Assembly (NCBI RefSeq): GCF_900110555.1 | Contig: NZ_FOEE01000006.1 | Coordinates: 222,227-286,226, forward strand | Direction: 5' to 3' | Source: Trujillonella endophytica | GTDB taxonomy: Bacteria; Actinomycetota; Actinomycetes; Mycobacteriales; Geodermatophilaceae | DNA length: 64,000 nt | Shown here: one piece after another, positions 7,768-17,600 of the stretch | Numbering within the stretch: the stretch's first letter is position 1 | How the letters are laid out: every line of letters begins with the position of its first letter | The notes under the pieces: generated by a model | Databases searched by the model: none | The model's input: only the letters and a program-made list of their open reading frames with translations | Told to the model about the DNA's origin: nothing | Position numbers and translations under genes: made by a program

Positions 7768-8538
7768 TCAGCTGGTGAGCAGGCCACCCTCGACCGGCAG
7801 GGTCGTGCCGGTCACGTAGCCGCCGGCCGCGCTGACCAGGAAGACCAGCGCCGCCGCCAGTTCCATCGGATCGCCGGGCCGGCCGACGAGGACCCGCCCC
7901 AGCTGCTGCGCGATGTACCCCTCGGGGTACTGGTCGGTCATCTCCGAGTCGAAGAAGCCCGGGGCCAGCGCGTTGACCCGGATGCCCTTGCGGCCGGTCC
8001 ACTGCTGCGCGAGGTCACGGGTCAGCCCGATGAGACCTGCCTTGCTTGCGGCGTAGGCCGCCTGCGGCAGCCCGGCCGTGGTCAGCCCCAGGATGCTGGA
8101 GATGTTGACGATCGAGCTGCCCGGCTGCATCACGCGGGCACAGGCCTGCGCCATCCAGTAGCAGCCGTTGAGGTTCACGTCGATGACGGACCGGAACTGC
8201 TCGGGGGTCTCCCGGGTCGCCGGGACGGCGGTGCCGACGCCGGCGTTGTTGACCAGGACGTCGACGCGGCCGAACTCGGCCATGGTCGCCTCCACCAGGG
8301 CCTGGCAGTCCTCGGGCCGGGCGACGTCGGTCCGCACCGTGATCGCCCGGCGGCCGGCCGCCTCGACCGCCTCGCGGGTCGCCACCAGGCGGTCCTCCCG
8401 CCGCGCGCCGAGGGCGACGTCCGCGCCGGCCTGGGCGAGGGCCTGCGCGAAGACCACGCCGAGCCCGGACGACGCCCCCGTCACGATCGCCACCTTGCCG
8501 TCGAGCCGGAACATGTCCAGGACGCCCTTGTCCGCCAC
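7768..8538 (-). CDS. SDR family oxidoreductase
   Basis: This 256-residue classical short-chain dehydrogenase has a TGASSGLG cofactor loop (20-27) and NNAG (97-100). The catalytic residues are Ser148 in NISSILG, Tyr162 and Lys166 (YAASK), and a PG motif follows. All catalytic residues are present. Arg47 after the second strand suggests an NADP(H) preference, which is only an inference. The GTG start is supported by GGGGAG about 5 nt upstream. The substrate is not recognisable, and it is not obviously linked to the sulfur operon downstream. Confidence 0.88.
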   Translation of the reverse strand: MADKGVLDMFRLDGKVAIVTGASSGLGVVFAQALAQAGADVALGARREDRLVATREAVEAAGRRAITVRTDVARPEDCQALVEATMAEFGRVDVLVNNAGVGTAVPATRETPEQFRSVIDVNLNGCYWMAQACARVMQPGSSIVNISSILGLTTAGLPQAAYAASKAGLIGLTRDLAQQWTGRKGIRVNALAPGFFDSEMTDQYPEGYIAQQLGRVLVGRPGDPMELAAALVFLVSAAGGYVTGTTLPVEGGLLTS

Positions 8539-8698
8539 GGATCTCCCCTGTCGTCGATGTGACGGCCACGCTATCGGCGGCTCGCCGGGCGCTCGCGCCG
8601 GGCGGCCGGCGGCGGCGTCGTCAGCTGTCGGTGCAGTGGCATCGGGGTCGTCCCCCGGCCGTCACCGTCCCGACACCTGGGCCGCCCACGCTCATCCC

Positions 8699-9352
8699 GT
8701 GAGCCCGACCCTCCTCGCTCCCACCGCCGCCCGCCCCGCCGTCTCCCCGCTCCGCTGGGCCCGCACCGCCGCCGTGCTGGCCGGTGCCGGACTCCGGCCC
8801 GGCAGCTCGCGCCGCGGCGCGGTCTGCGGCGCCGCCCGCCTGCTGACCGCGCTCGGTGTCCGGGTGCGCGTCCACGCGCCACTGCTCGCCTGGCCCCGCG
8901 CCCGCTCCGGCACCCCCGGCCTGCTGGTGGTCGCCGACTCCGGCTCCGACCTGGCGCACCTGGCGCTGGTGACCGCCGTCGCCGGGCCGGTGGCGCTGCC
9001 CTCGGGCCGGCGCGGCCGGTTCACCTCCGCCCTACGGCTGCCCACGGTGCCGGCGACGGCGGACGCGATCGCCGCCGTGCTGCGCGCCGGTACGACGGTC
9101 ACCGTGCGCCCCGGTCCGGACGGCCGCTTCGCCCCCGCCGGTTTCGCGGCCGCGGCCGAGACCGGCGCCGCGGTGTGCCCGGTCGCCGTCCGCAGCCGCC
9201 GCGACGCCACGGCTGCCGCCGGCGCCCCCGGCACGGTCGTGGAGCTGTACCTGCTGCCCGAGGTCGCCGGTGCGGCCGGCGACGCCGCCGCCCTGGCCGA
9301 CGGGGCCCGGCGCGCGCTGGCCGCCGTCCCCGACGGCCTCGCTACTCGCTGA
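8699..9352 (+). CDS. degenerate PlsC-like acyltransferase-related protein
   Basis: This 217-residue protein has a second half that follows the 1-acylglycerol-phosphate acyltransferase (PlsC) pattern: a buried strand before VVADSGSDLAHLAL, then AAVLRAGTTVTVRPGPDG, then a segment ending ETGAAVCPVAV. The catalytic NHX4D box appears as ADSGSDL, so the catalytic His is missing, and the FPEGT box reads RPGPDG. If this resemblance is real, the protein is a non-catalytic relative. The GTG at 8699 was chosen because upstream codons are poor; it has no clear ribosome site. The end overlaps the convergent ABC-F gene by 11 nt. The family assignment is tentative. Confidence 0.5.
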   Translation: MSPTLLAPTAARPAVSPLRWARTAAVLAGAGLRPGSSRRGAVCGAARLLTALGVRVRVHAPLLAWPRARSGTPGLLVVADSGSDLAHLALVTAVAGPVALPSGRRGRFTSALRLPTVPATADAIAAVLRAGTTVTVRPGPDGRFAPAGFAAAAETGAAVCPVAVRSRRDATAAAGAPGTVVELYLLPEVAGAAGDAAALADGARRALAAVPDGLATR

Positions 9353-10976
9353 CCCGCCCCTCGCGGACGTCGAGCCGGCGGGTGGTCCGGACGGTCTCCA
9401 GCATCCGGCGGTCGTGCGTGACCAGCAGCAGGGTGCCGCGGTAGGCGGCCAGCGCCTGCTCCAGCTGCTCGATGGCCGGCAGGTCCAGGTGGTTGGTCGG
9501 CTCGTCGAGCACGAGGACGTTGACCCCGCGAGCCTGCAGCAGGGCCAGTCCGGCGCGGGTGCGCTCGCCCGGCGACAGGGTCTCGGCCGGCCGCGTCACG
9601 TGGTCGGCCACCAGCCCGAACTTCGCCAGCAGGGTGCGCACCTCGGCGGTCGGCTGGTCGGGCACCTCGGCGGAGAAGACGTCGAACAGCGGCTCCGGCC
9701 CGAGGAACCGCCCGCGGGCCTGGTCGATCTCCCCGATCCGCACGGCCGGGCCCAGGCTGCCGCTGCCCTCGTCGAGCGGCGTCCGGCCGAGCAGCGCCGC
9801 CAGCAGCGTCGTCTTCCCGGAGCCGTTCGGCCCGGTGATCGCCACCTTGTCGCCCCAGTCGACCTGGAGATCCACCGGCCCGAGCGTGAAGTTCCCCCGC
9901 CGGACGACGGCGCCGCGCAGCGTGGCCACGACCGCCCCGGCCCGGGGCGCCGCCGCGATCTCCATCCGCAGCTCCCACTCCTTGCGGGGTTCCTCGACGA
10001 CCTCGAGCCGCTCGATCCGCCGCTCGGTCTGCTTGGCCTTCGCGCCCTGCTTCTCCGCCGTCGACCGGGCGTGCGCGGTGACGTGCTTGTCCGGGTCCTT
10101 CTTCTTCTTGATCGAGTCGCGCACGCCCTTGGCCAGCCAGTTGCGCTGCATCCGCGCCCGGGCCTCGAGCTCGGCCTTGGTGCCGGCGAACTCCTCGTAC
10201 TCCTCGCGCGCGTGCCGGCGCGCCACCTCCCGCTCGACCAGGTAGCTGTCGTAGCCGCCGTCGTGCACCCGCACGAGCTGCTGCGCCAGGTCCAGCTCGA
10301 CCACCCGGGTGACGGTGCGGGCCAGGAACTCGCGGTCGTGGCTGACCAGCACCACCCCGGTGCGCGCGTCGGTGACGAAGCGCTCCAGCTGGTCGAGCCC
10401 GGCCATGTCCAGGTCGTTGGTCGGCTCGTCGAGGAGCAGGACGTCGTACCGGGAGAGCAGCAGGGCGGCCAGCCCGACCCGCGCGGCCTGCCCGCCCGAC
10501 AGCCCGGCCGTCGGCGCGTCCAGCGCGACGCCGGGAGCCACCTCCGCGACGACCTGCTCGGCGCGCTCCTCGAGGTCGGCGCCGCCGAGGGCCAGCCACC
10601 GCTCCAGCGTCTCGGCGTACTCGTCGTCGGCACCGGGCGCGCCCTCGGTCAGCCGCTCCGTGGCCGCTTCCATCGCGGCCAGCGCGGCGGCCACCCCGGT
10701 CCGCCGGGCGACCAGCCCCGCGACGGTCTCGCCGGCCCGCCGCTCGGTCTCCTGCGGCAGGTGCCCGACGGTCGCGTGCGGGGGGCTCAGCGTGATGCCG
10801 CCGGCCTCCGCGGGCAGCTCACCGGCGAGGATCCGCAGCAGGGTCGACTTGCCGGCACCGTTGACCCCGACCAGTCCGACGACGTCCCCCGGGGCGACGA
10901 CGAGGTCCAGTCCGGAGAACAGCACGCGGGCGCCGTGGCCGGCGGCCAGCTCCCGGGCGACGAGGGTGGCACTCAC
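9342..10976 (-). CDS. ABC-F family ATPase
   Basis: This 544-residue soluble protein has two ABC domains and no membrane segments. Domain 1 has GVNGAGKST, LSGGQAARVGLA and LLLDEPTNDLD. Domain 2 has GPNGSGKTT, the altered signature LSPGERTRAGLA and LVLDEPTNHLD. The linker (about residues 240-335) is Lys/Arg-rich, including KKKKDPDKH, as expected for the P-site tRNA interaction motif that inserts into the ribosomal E site. ABC-F proteins act on ribosomes as translation factors or antibiotic-resistance proteins. Which role applies here cannot be read from sequence. It starts at GTG with no strong ribosome site. Confidence 0.9.
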   Translation of the reverse strand: MSATLVARELAAGHGARVLFSGLDLVVAPGDVVGLVGVNGAGKSTLLRILAGELPAEAGGITLSPPHATVGHLPQETERRAGETVAGLVARRTGVAAALAAMEAATERLTEGAPGADDEYAETLERWLALGGADLEERAEQVVAEVAPGVALDAPTAGLSGGQAARVGLAALLLSRYDVLLLDEPTNDLDMAGLDQLERFVTDARTGVVLVSHDREFLARTVTRVVELDLAQQLVRVHDGGYDSYLVEREVARRHAREEYEEFAGTKAELEARARMQRNWLAKGVRDSIKKKKDPDKHVTAHARSTAEKQGAKAKQTERRIERLEVVEEPRKEWELRMEIAAAPRAGAVVATLRGAVVRRGNFTLGPVDLQVDWGDKVAITGPNGSGKTTLLAALLGRTPLDEGSGSLGPAVRIGEIDQARGRFLGPEPLFDVFSAEVPDQPTAEVRTLLAKFGLVADHVTRPAETLSPGERTRAGLALLQARGVNVLVLDEPTNHLDLPAIEQLEQALAAYRGTLLLVTHDRRMLETVRTTRRLDVREGRVSE

Positions 10977-11000
10977 GGGGGTCCAGCCTGCCAGTCCGGT

Positions 11001-12074
11001 TCAGAAGGGCTCGTCGGGCGTCTCGTCGGGGGTCTCGTCGTCGGCCCCCGGGTCGCCCTCGAGGTCGTCCTCGACGGCGTCGACGGCGTCCTCCCCGGGC
11101 CGGCGACGACGCAGCAACCACGGCTGCAGGTGGTCGTAGCCGCGCACCGACACCCGGCGCAGCGGCCGCACGCGGAGGCCCGGGAGCTCCCGCACCCGGG
11201 AGGCCAGCTCCCGGTCGAGCAGGACCGTGCCCGGCCGGGCCAGCGACGTCAGCCGGCTGGCCAGGTTCACCACCGGCGAGTAGACGTCGCCCAGGTGGGT
11301 CAGCACCGTCCCGTACGCCGCGCCGACCCGCAGCGGCGGGCGGTCCGCGGCCTCCCACGCCTCCGGCAGCTCCAGGGCGATCCGGGCCGCGGCCTCCGCG
11401 GTCGCGGCGGTGAACAGCACGCCGTCCCCCACCGTCTTGACCACCCGCCCGGCCCGCCGGGCGACCACCTCGGCGGCGATCGACTCGAAGTCCTCGATCA
11501 TCGCCCCGAGCTCGCGCCCGCCCATCCCGCGGCTGCGGGAGGTGTAGCCGACCAGGTCGGCGAACCCGACGGCGAGCTCCCGGCGGTCCCCGGTGCCCGG
11601 ACCGGCGAGCAGCCGGTCGGCGTTGGCGGCCAGGTGCCGGCGCCACACGTAGTCCTGCACCGCCCGCAGCACCGGCAGCAGCCGCTGCACGCTGTCGACG
11701 GCGCGCGCCGGGTCCAGCCGCTCCTCCGGGTCCCCGGCGCCGCGGATGAGCACCTCGGCGAGCAGGTCGGCCTGCCAGTCGGCCAGCCGGGCCAGCGCCT
11801 GTGCCAGGGCACGGGCGATGGAGGCCTCGGTGTTCTCGTCGACGAACCCCGCGTCGATCAGGGAGGACAGCAGGCCGAGGGCGTGCACGTCGGCGTCGGT
11901 GAAGACGGCGTCGTCGTCGGCGACGTCGGGGAACCCGAGCGCCCGCCACAGCCGCTGGGTGCGCGCCGGGGGCATCCCGGCCATCCGCGCCACCTCGTGC
12001 CGGGTCCAGCGCCGCGGCCCCCCGAGCAGCAGCCGCTCGAGCGCGTCGCGGGCCTCGGCTCCCGACTCCTCCAC
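11001..12074 (-). CDS. class III adenylate/guanylate cyclase with N-terminal regulatory region
   Basis: The protein has 357 residues. The N-terminal 75 residues include a MerR-like helix-turn-helix (WTRHEVARMAGMPPARTQRL). A helical regulatory region follows, then the class III cyclase domain (about 165-320). The metal-binding Asp residues are in VGFADLVGYTS and VGDGVLF. The substrate-selecting Lys precedes the second motif (VVKTVGDG), and the transition-state Asn/Arg are in VNLASRL, so the domain should be active. The C-terminus is acidic. cAMP from this enzyme could feed the CRP-type box upstream of whiB1 in the same window, which is inference. Confidence 0.9.
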   Translation of the reverse strand: MEESGAEARDALERLLLGGPRRWTRHEVARMAGMPPARTQRLWRALGFPDVADDDAVFTDADVHALGLLSSLIDAGFVDENTEASIARALAQALARLADWQADLLAEVLIRGAGDPEERLDPARAVDSVQRLLPVLRAVQDYVWRRHLAANADRLLAGPGTGDRRELAVGFADLVGYTSRSRGMGGRELGAMIEDFESIAAEVVARRAGRVVKTVGDGVLFTAATAEAAARIALELPEAWEAADRPPLRVGAAYGTVLTHLGDVYSPVVNLASRLTSLARPGTVLLDRELASRVRELPGLRVRPLRRVSVRGYDHLQPWLLRRRRPGEDAVDAVEDDLEGDPGADDETPDETPDEPF

Positions 12075-12091
12075 CGGGCGACCGCCGCGGC

Positions 12092-12550
12092 TCAGCCGGT
12101 GGTGTGGACGACGAGGACGTCGCAGGCCGACCGGCGCGTCGCGTCCGCCGGCACCGAGCCCAGCAGCCGGCCCTTGATGCTGTTCAGGCCCCGGTTGCCG
12201 ACGACCAGCAGGTCGGCCTGCTCCCGCCGCACGACGTCGAGCAGCACCTCCACGGGGGAACCGGCCACCGCCAGCGACCGCACCGCACCGGCGCCGGCCG
12301 CCGCGGCCCGCTCGACCGCCGTCCGCACGGTCTCCTCCGCCGGCGAGGAGCCGACGACCTGGTAGGCCTCGTCGCCGAGCACGTCCTGGGCCCGGGAGAG
12401 CTCGCGCTCGTCGGTCCCGGTCGGCAGGAAGGCGCAGGCGACCACCAGCGTCGCGCCGCAGGCACCGGCCAGCGCCCCGGCCCGCGCGACCGCCCGCAGC
12501 GAGGACTCCGACCCGTCCGTGCCGACGACCACGGTGCGATAGGCACTCAC
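12092..12550 (-). CDS. universal stress protein (UspA family)
   Basis: This 152-residue single UspA domain has the N-terminal strand TVVVGTDGSESSLRAV. The ATP-binding C-terminal motif is VVGNRGLNSIKGRLLGSVPADATRRSACDVLVV (split here as VVGNRGLNS and GSVPADATRRS), which matches the G-2x-G-9x-G(S/T) pattern of nucleotide-binding members. The GTG start is preceded by GGGAG at about 10 nt. It lies 17 nt from the cyclase start on the same strand, so co-transcription with the cyclase is likely. Confidence 0.9.
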   Translation of the reverse strand: MSAYRTVVVGTDGSESSLRAVARAGALAGACGATLVVACAFLPTGTDERELSRAQDVLGDEAYQVVGSSPAEETVRTAVERAAAAGAGAVRSLAVAGSPVEVLLDVVRREQADLLVVGNRGLNSIKGRLLGSVPADATRRSACDVLVVHTTG

Positions 12551-12734
12551 GTCAGCCAACTCCCGATCTCTCGACTCGTCGCCGGACTGTAGGTGACCGG
12601 CGCCCCTCCCGCTCCCGGGTGCAACGAGGCCGGCCGCGGCGGGACACGGGTGAACGGTCGGTGAACGTGCCGGTCGGCGGGCCCCCGGTGCGGTTGGATG
12701 GCCGGGACAGCTCCGATCCCCCCAGGAGGGCGTC

Positions 12735-13721
12735 ATCGCCACCGGCACGACCGTCAGCGCGGACCGCCGCGAATCCGTCCGCGTCGAGGTCACCGGCCTC
12801 ACCAAGACCTTCGGCGCGGTCCGGGCCGTCGACGACCTGAGCTTCACCGTCGAGCCGGGCTCGGTCACCGGCTTCCTGGGGCCCAACGGCGCCGGGAAGA
12901 CGACGACCCTGCGGATGGCCCTCGGCCTGCTCGTCGCCGACAGCGGCGGGGCCACCTTCAACGGGCGCCCCTACCGCGACCTGCCCGAGCCGACCCGCAC
13001 GGTGGGTGCGGTGCTCGAGACCGCCTTCCACCCGGCGCGCTCGGGCCGCAACCACCTGCGCGTCTACTGCCGCGCCGCCGGCTACCCGATCGCGCGCGCC
13101 GACGAGGTGCTGCAGCAGGTCGGCCTCGCCGACGCCGGTGACCGGCGCGCCGGCGGCTACTCCCTCGGCATGCGACAGCGGCTGGCCCTGGCCACCGCGC
13201 TGCTCGGCGACCCGTCGGTGCTGGTGCTCGACGAACCGGCCAACGGCCTGGACCCCGAGGGGATCCAGTGGCTGCGCGGGTTCCTGCGCCACCTCGCCCA
13301 CACCGAGGGGCGGACCGTGCTGGTGTCCAGCCACCTCCTGGCCGAGGTCGAGCAGACCGTGGACCGGGTGGTCATCGTGGGTGCCGGCCGGCTGGTCCGC
13401 GAGGGCTCGATCGCCGAGCTGCGGGCCGGGGCCGAGGGCGCCGGCAGCGTCGTCGTCCGCAGCCCGGAGGCCGGCCGCCTCGCCGGCCTGCTCCAGGGGC
13501 TCGGCCGGCACGTGGAACTCGAGGACGCGAGCCGGCTCGTGGTCACCGGCACGACGACCGAGGAGGTCGGCGCCACCGCCTTCGCGGCCGGGGTCGAACT
13601 GCACGAGCTGGCCTCCCGCAGCAGCGGCCTCGAGCAGATCTACTTCCAGCTGACCAGCGGCACCGAGCAGTACGCCGCCGCCCCCGCGGGGAGCGCCACC
13701 CTGCAGGAGGTCTCCCGATGA
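12735..13721 (+). CDS. ABC-2 type exporter ATP-binding protein, apparent ATC start
   Basis: The 328-residue ATPase has Walker A GPNGAGKTT, signature SLGMRQRLALA, Walker B VLVLDEPANGLD and H-loop SSHLLAEVE, followed by a C-terminal domain typical of drug/antimicrobial-peptide exporters. No ATG, GTG or TTG exists in frame between the stop at 12651 and the ATG at 12915, which already lies after Walker A. A perfect AGGAGG (12724-12729) sits 5 nt before ATC at 12735, so ATC is the best start. A single-base sequence error (ATG read as ATC) would give the same picture. It overlaps the permease start by 4 nt. Confidence 0.85.
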   Translation: MATGTTVSADRRESVRVEVTGLTKTFGAVRAVDDLSFTVEPGSVTGFLGPNGAGKTTTLRMALGLLVADSGGATFNGRPYRDLPEPTRTVGAVLETAFHPARSGRNHLRVYCRAAGYPIARADEVLQQVGLADAGDRRAGGYSLGMRQRLALATALLGDPSVLVLDEPANGLDPEGIQWLRGFLRHLAHTEGRTVLVSSHLLAEVEQTVDRVVIVGAGRLVREGSIAELRAGAEGAGSVVVRSPEAGRLAGLLQGLGRHVELEDASRLVVTGTTTEEVGATAFAAGVELHELASRSSGLEQIYFQLTSGTEQYAAAPAGSATLQEVSR

Positions 13722-14470
13722 GCGCGCTGGTCCGGTCCGAGTGGACCAAGCTCTTCACCACGAAGACGTGGCTCGGCCTCCTCCTCGGCGCCTGCGCGCT
13801 CGCCGGTGGTTTCGCGGCGCTCTTCACCGGCCTGGCCGGTGAGGACGAGGGGCTGCCGGCCCTCGACGACCCGGTGTACGCGGAGCTCGTCTTCTCCGTC
13901 GCGGCCAACGCCAGCGTGTTCCTGCTGATCCTGGGCATCATCGGGATGACCCAGGAGTACCGGCACCGGACGGCGACGCCGACGTTCCTCACCACCCCCC
14001 GCCGCGGCCGGGTGATCGCCGCCAAGGTGCTCGCCTACGCGCTGGTCGCGGTGCCGATGGCGCTGCTGGTCCTGGCGGTGACGGTCGTCGTCGTCCAGAT
14101 CTACGCCGGGGCGCGGGGCGACGCGCCCCCGCTGAACGCCGACAACCTGCAGACCCTGGCCGCCTCGGGGCTGGTCCTGGTGGTGTTCACGGTGATCGGC
14201 GTCGGCGTCGGCGCCCTGGTGCGCAACCAGGTCGGGGCCATCGTCGGCGCGCTGGTCTACCTCAACGTGATCGAGCCGATCGTCGCCTCGATCGGCGCCA
14301 TCTCCGGCGCCTACAAGTGGCTGCCCGGCGGGGCCGTGCAGGCCATCACCTCCGACTTCGAGGCCCCCGACCTGCTCGAGCCGTGGCAGGGCGCGATCCT
14401 GCTCCTGGCCTACGGGCTCGTCGCGGCGCTCGTGGGCACGGCGCTGGCCTCCCGCCGCGACGTCCTCTGA
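13718..14470 (+). CDS. ABC-2 type transporter permease
   Basis: This 250-residue integral membrane protein has about six hydrophobic segments. The N-terminus MSALVRSEWTKLFTTKTW and MTQEYRHRT...TFLTTPRR loop are typical of the ABC-2 permeases that pair with single-domain ATPases. The start overlaps the ATPase stop (ATGA). Together they would form a homodimeric exporter; lipids, peptides or drugs are all possible substrates and none can be singled out. Confidence 0.87.
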   Translation: MSALVRSEWTKLFTTKTWLGLLLGACALAGGFAALFTGLAGEDEGLPALDDPVYAELVFSVAANASVFLLILGIIGMTQEYRHRTATPTFLTTPRRGRVIAAKVLAYALVAVPMALLVLAVTVVVVQIYAGARGDAPPLNADNLQTLAASGLVLVVFTVIGVGVGALVRNQVGAIVGALVYLNVIEPIVASIGAISGAYKWLPGGAVQAITSDFEAPDLLEPWQGAILLLAYGLVAALVGTALASRRDVL

Positions 14471-14644
14471 GCAGGGACGCCGTCCGCCCGGCCACCCGCG
14501 CGGTGACCCCGGCCACGGCGGCGTCCCAGCGGCCCCGGCCGCCCCGGCCCTTCTGACACCGGCCGGTCCGGCGCACCCTTCGGGCGTAGAGTCGGACACT
14601 GGTCCAGACACGTCCAACCCACGACGAAGAAGGCACTCGACCCC

Positions 14645-17600
14645 GTGTCAAGCGTGAGCCCCTCCCGGCCGTCCGCCCCCTCCTCCTCCTCTGCGGTGGC
14701 CGGTTTCGGCACCAACGAGTGGCTGGTCGAGGAGATGTACCAGCAGTACCTCGCCGATCCGTCCACGGTCGACCAGGCCTGGCACGACTTCTTCGCCGAC
14801 TACCGGCCGGGCAGCCCGGTCGGCAGCAGCGACGGCCGCGAGTCCGCGACCGCCAAGGGCGCCGCGGCGTCGGCCCCGGCGCCCGCGCGCGCGAAGGCCC
14901 CCGCGCAGCCGGCCGCGCCCCGCCAGCAGCCGGCACCGGCGGCTCCGCAGCAGCAGTCCGGCACCCCGTCCAACGGCGCGCCGAAGCCCGCGAGCCCGCC
15001 GCCGTCCGTGGGCATCGAGCCGAAGACCGAGGCGACGGTGGTGAACCGCGCCGCCGACCGCGCCGACCAGCAGCGCCCCGCGGCGCCCGCCCCCGAAGCC
15101 ACCCCCGCCAAGGCCAAGCCCGCGGCGACCGGCGAGGGCCCCAAGCGGACGCCGCTGCGGGGTGCCGCGGCGAGCGTCGTGAAGAACATGAACGCCTCGC
15201 TGACCGTGCCGACGGCCACCAGCGTGCGCGCGGTGCCGGCCAAGCTGCTGGCCGACAACCGCATCGTCATCAACAACCACCTGACCCGCGCCCGCGGCGG
15301 GAAGGTCTCCTTCACGCACCTGATCGGCTACGCGCTGATCCGCGCGCTGGACGACTTCCCGAACATGAACAGCGCGTTCGCCGAGGTCGACGGCAAGCCG
15401 ATGCTGGTGCAGCCCGAGCACGTCAACTTCGGCCTGGCGATCGACCTGCCCAAGCCCGACGGCTCCCGCTCCCTGGTCGTGGCCTCGATCAAGGGCGCCG
15501 AGGCCATGGACTTCGCCCAGTTCTGGGCGGCGTACGAGGACGTCATCCGGCGGGCCCGGCAGAACAAGCTGACGCTCGAGGACTTCGCGGGCACCACGAT
15601 CAGCCTGACCAACCCCGGCACCATCGGCACCAACCACTCCGTGCCGCGGCTGACCGCCGGCCAAGGCGCGATCATCGGCGTCGGCGCCATGGAGTACCCG
15701 GCCGAGTTCCAGGGGATGAGCCCCGAGGCGCTCACCGAGCTCGGCATCTCCAAGATCATCACGCTGACCTCGACCTACGACCACCGGATCATCCAGGGCG
15801 CCGAGTCCGGCGACTTCCTGCGCCGGCTGCACGCCCTGCTGCTGGGCGAGGACGGCTTCTACGACGACGTCTTCCGCGCGCTGCGCATCCCCTACGAGCC
15901 GGTGCGCTGGATGCCCGACGTGCGGGTCGGCCGCGAGGGGCAGATCGACAAGGAAGCCCGCGTCATCGAGGTCATCGAGGCCTACCGGCGCAACGGCCAC
16001 CTGATGGCCGACACCGATCCGCTCGAGTTCAAGGTCCGCACGCACCCCGACCTGGACATCCTCCAGCACGGGCTGACCCTGTGGGACCTGGACCGCCAGT
16101 TCCCCGTCGGCGGCTTCGCCGGCGAGCGGATGATGGCGCTGCGCGACATCCTCGGCGTGCTGCGCAACTCCTACTGCCGCACGGTCGGCGTGGAGTACAT
16201 GCACATCACCGACCCCGAGGAACGCCAGTGGATCCAGCAGCGGGTCGAGCTCAAGGCCGAGCAGCCGGACCGGGAGAAGCAGAAGCACGTCCTGGGCCGG
16301 CTCAATGCCGCTGAGGCCTTCGAGACCTTCCTGCAGACCAAGTACGTCGGCCAGAAGCGGTTCAGCCTCGAGGGCGGCGAGTCGGTCATCCCGCTGCTGG
16401 ACGAGGTGCTCGTCGCCTCCACCGACCACGAGCTGGACGAGGTCGCGATCGGCATGGCCCACCGCGGCCGGCTGAACGTGCTGGCCAACGTGCTCGGCAA
16501 GAGCTACGCCAAGATCTTCGGCGAGTTCGAGGGCAACATCGACCCCGGCACCGTGCAGGGCTCGGGCGACGTCAAGTACCACCTGGGCGCGTCCGGCACC
16601 TTCAGCAACCCCTTCCGCAGCGACTCCCGGATCGCCGTGTCGCTGGCGAGCAACCCCTCGCACCTGGAGACCGTCAACCCGGTCCTCGAGGGGATCACCC
16701 GCGCCAAGCAGGACATGATCAACAAGGGCGAGAACGGGTTCACCGTCCTGCCCGTCCTGCTGCACGGAGACTCCGCGTTCGCCGGGCAGGGCGTCGTCGC
16801 CGAGACCCTGAACCTCTCCCAGCTGCGCGGCTACCGCACCGGCGGCACCGTGCACGTCGTCATCAACAACCAGGTCGGCTTCACCACCAGCCCGGCCGCG
16901 GCCCGCTCGAGCCTCTACTCCACCGACGTCGCCCGGATGATCGGCGCCCCGATCTTCCACGTGAACGGTGACGACCCGGAGGCCTGCGTCCGGGTGGCGC
17001 GGCTCGCGGTGGAGTACCGGCAGAAGTTCCGCAAGGACGTCGTCATCGACCTCGTCTGCTACCGCCGCCGGGGCCACAACGAGGGCGACGACCCCTCGAT
17101 GACCCAGCCGCTGATGTACGACATCATCGACCGCAAGCGCTCGGTCCGGAAGCTGTACACCGAGGCGCTGATCGGCCGCGGCGACATCACGCTGCAGGAG
17201 GCCGAGGAGGCGCTCAAGGACTACCGCGGGCAGCTCGAGCGGGCGTTCGCCGAGACCCACGACGCGCGGGACACCTCCAAGCCCGAGCCCGTCATGGACC
17301 CGCGGACGGCGCAGGAGTCCGCCATCGCGACGGCCATCTCCCCGGAGGTGCTCAAGGCGATCGGCGACGCCCACGTCTCCTTCCCGCCGACCTTCACGCC
17401 GCACCCGAAGCTGCAGAAGATGCTCGAGCGGCGCGCGGCGATGGTCAGCGAGGGCGGCGTCGACTGGGCCATGGGCGAGCTGCTGGCCTTCGGGTCGCTG
17501 CTCATGCAGGGCGTTCCGGTCCGCCTCGCCGGCCAGGACTCCCGCCGCGGCACCTTCGTGCAGCGGCACGCGGTGCTCATCGACCGCGAGTCCGCGGCGG

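Noticed and set aside
12915..13721. ABC ATPase starting at ATG 12915
   Set aside because: That start removes Walker A, leaving a dead ATPase; the codons upstream clearly encode the missing part.
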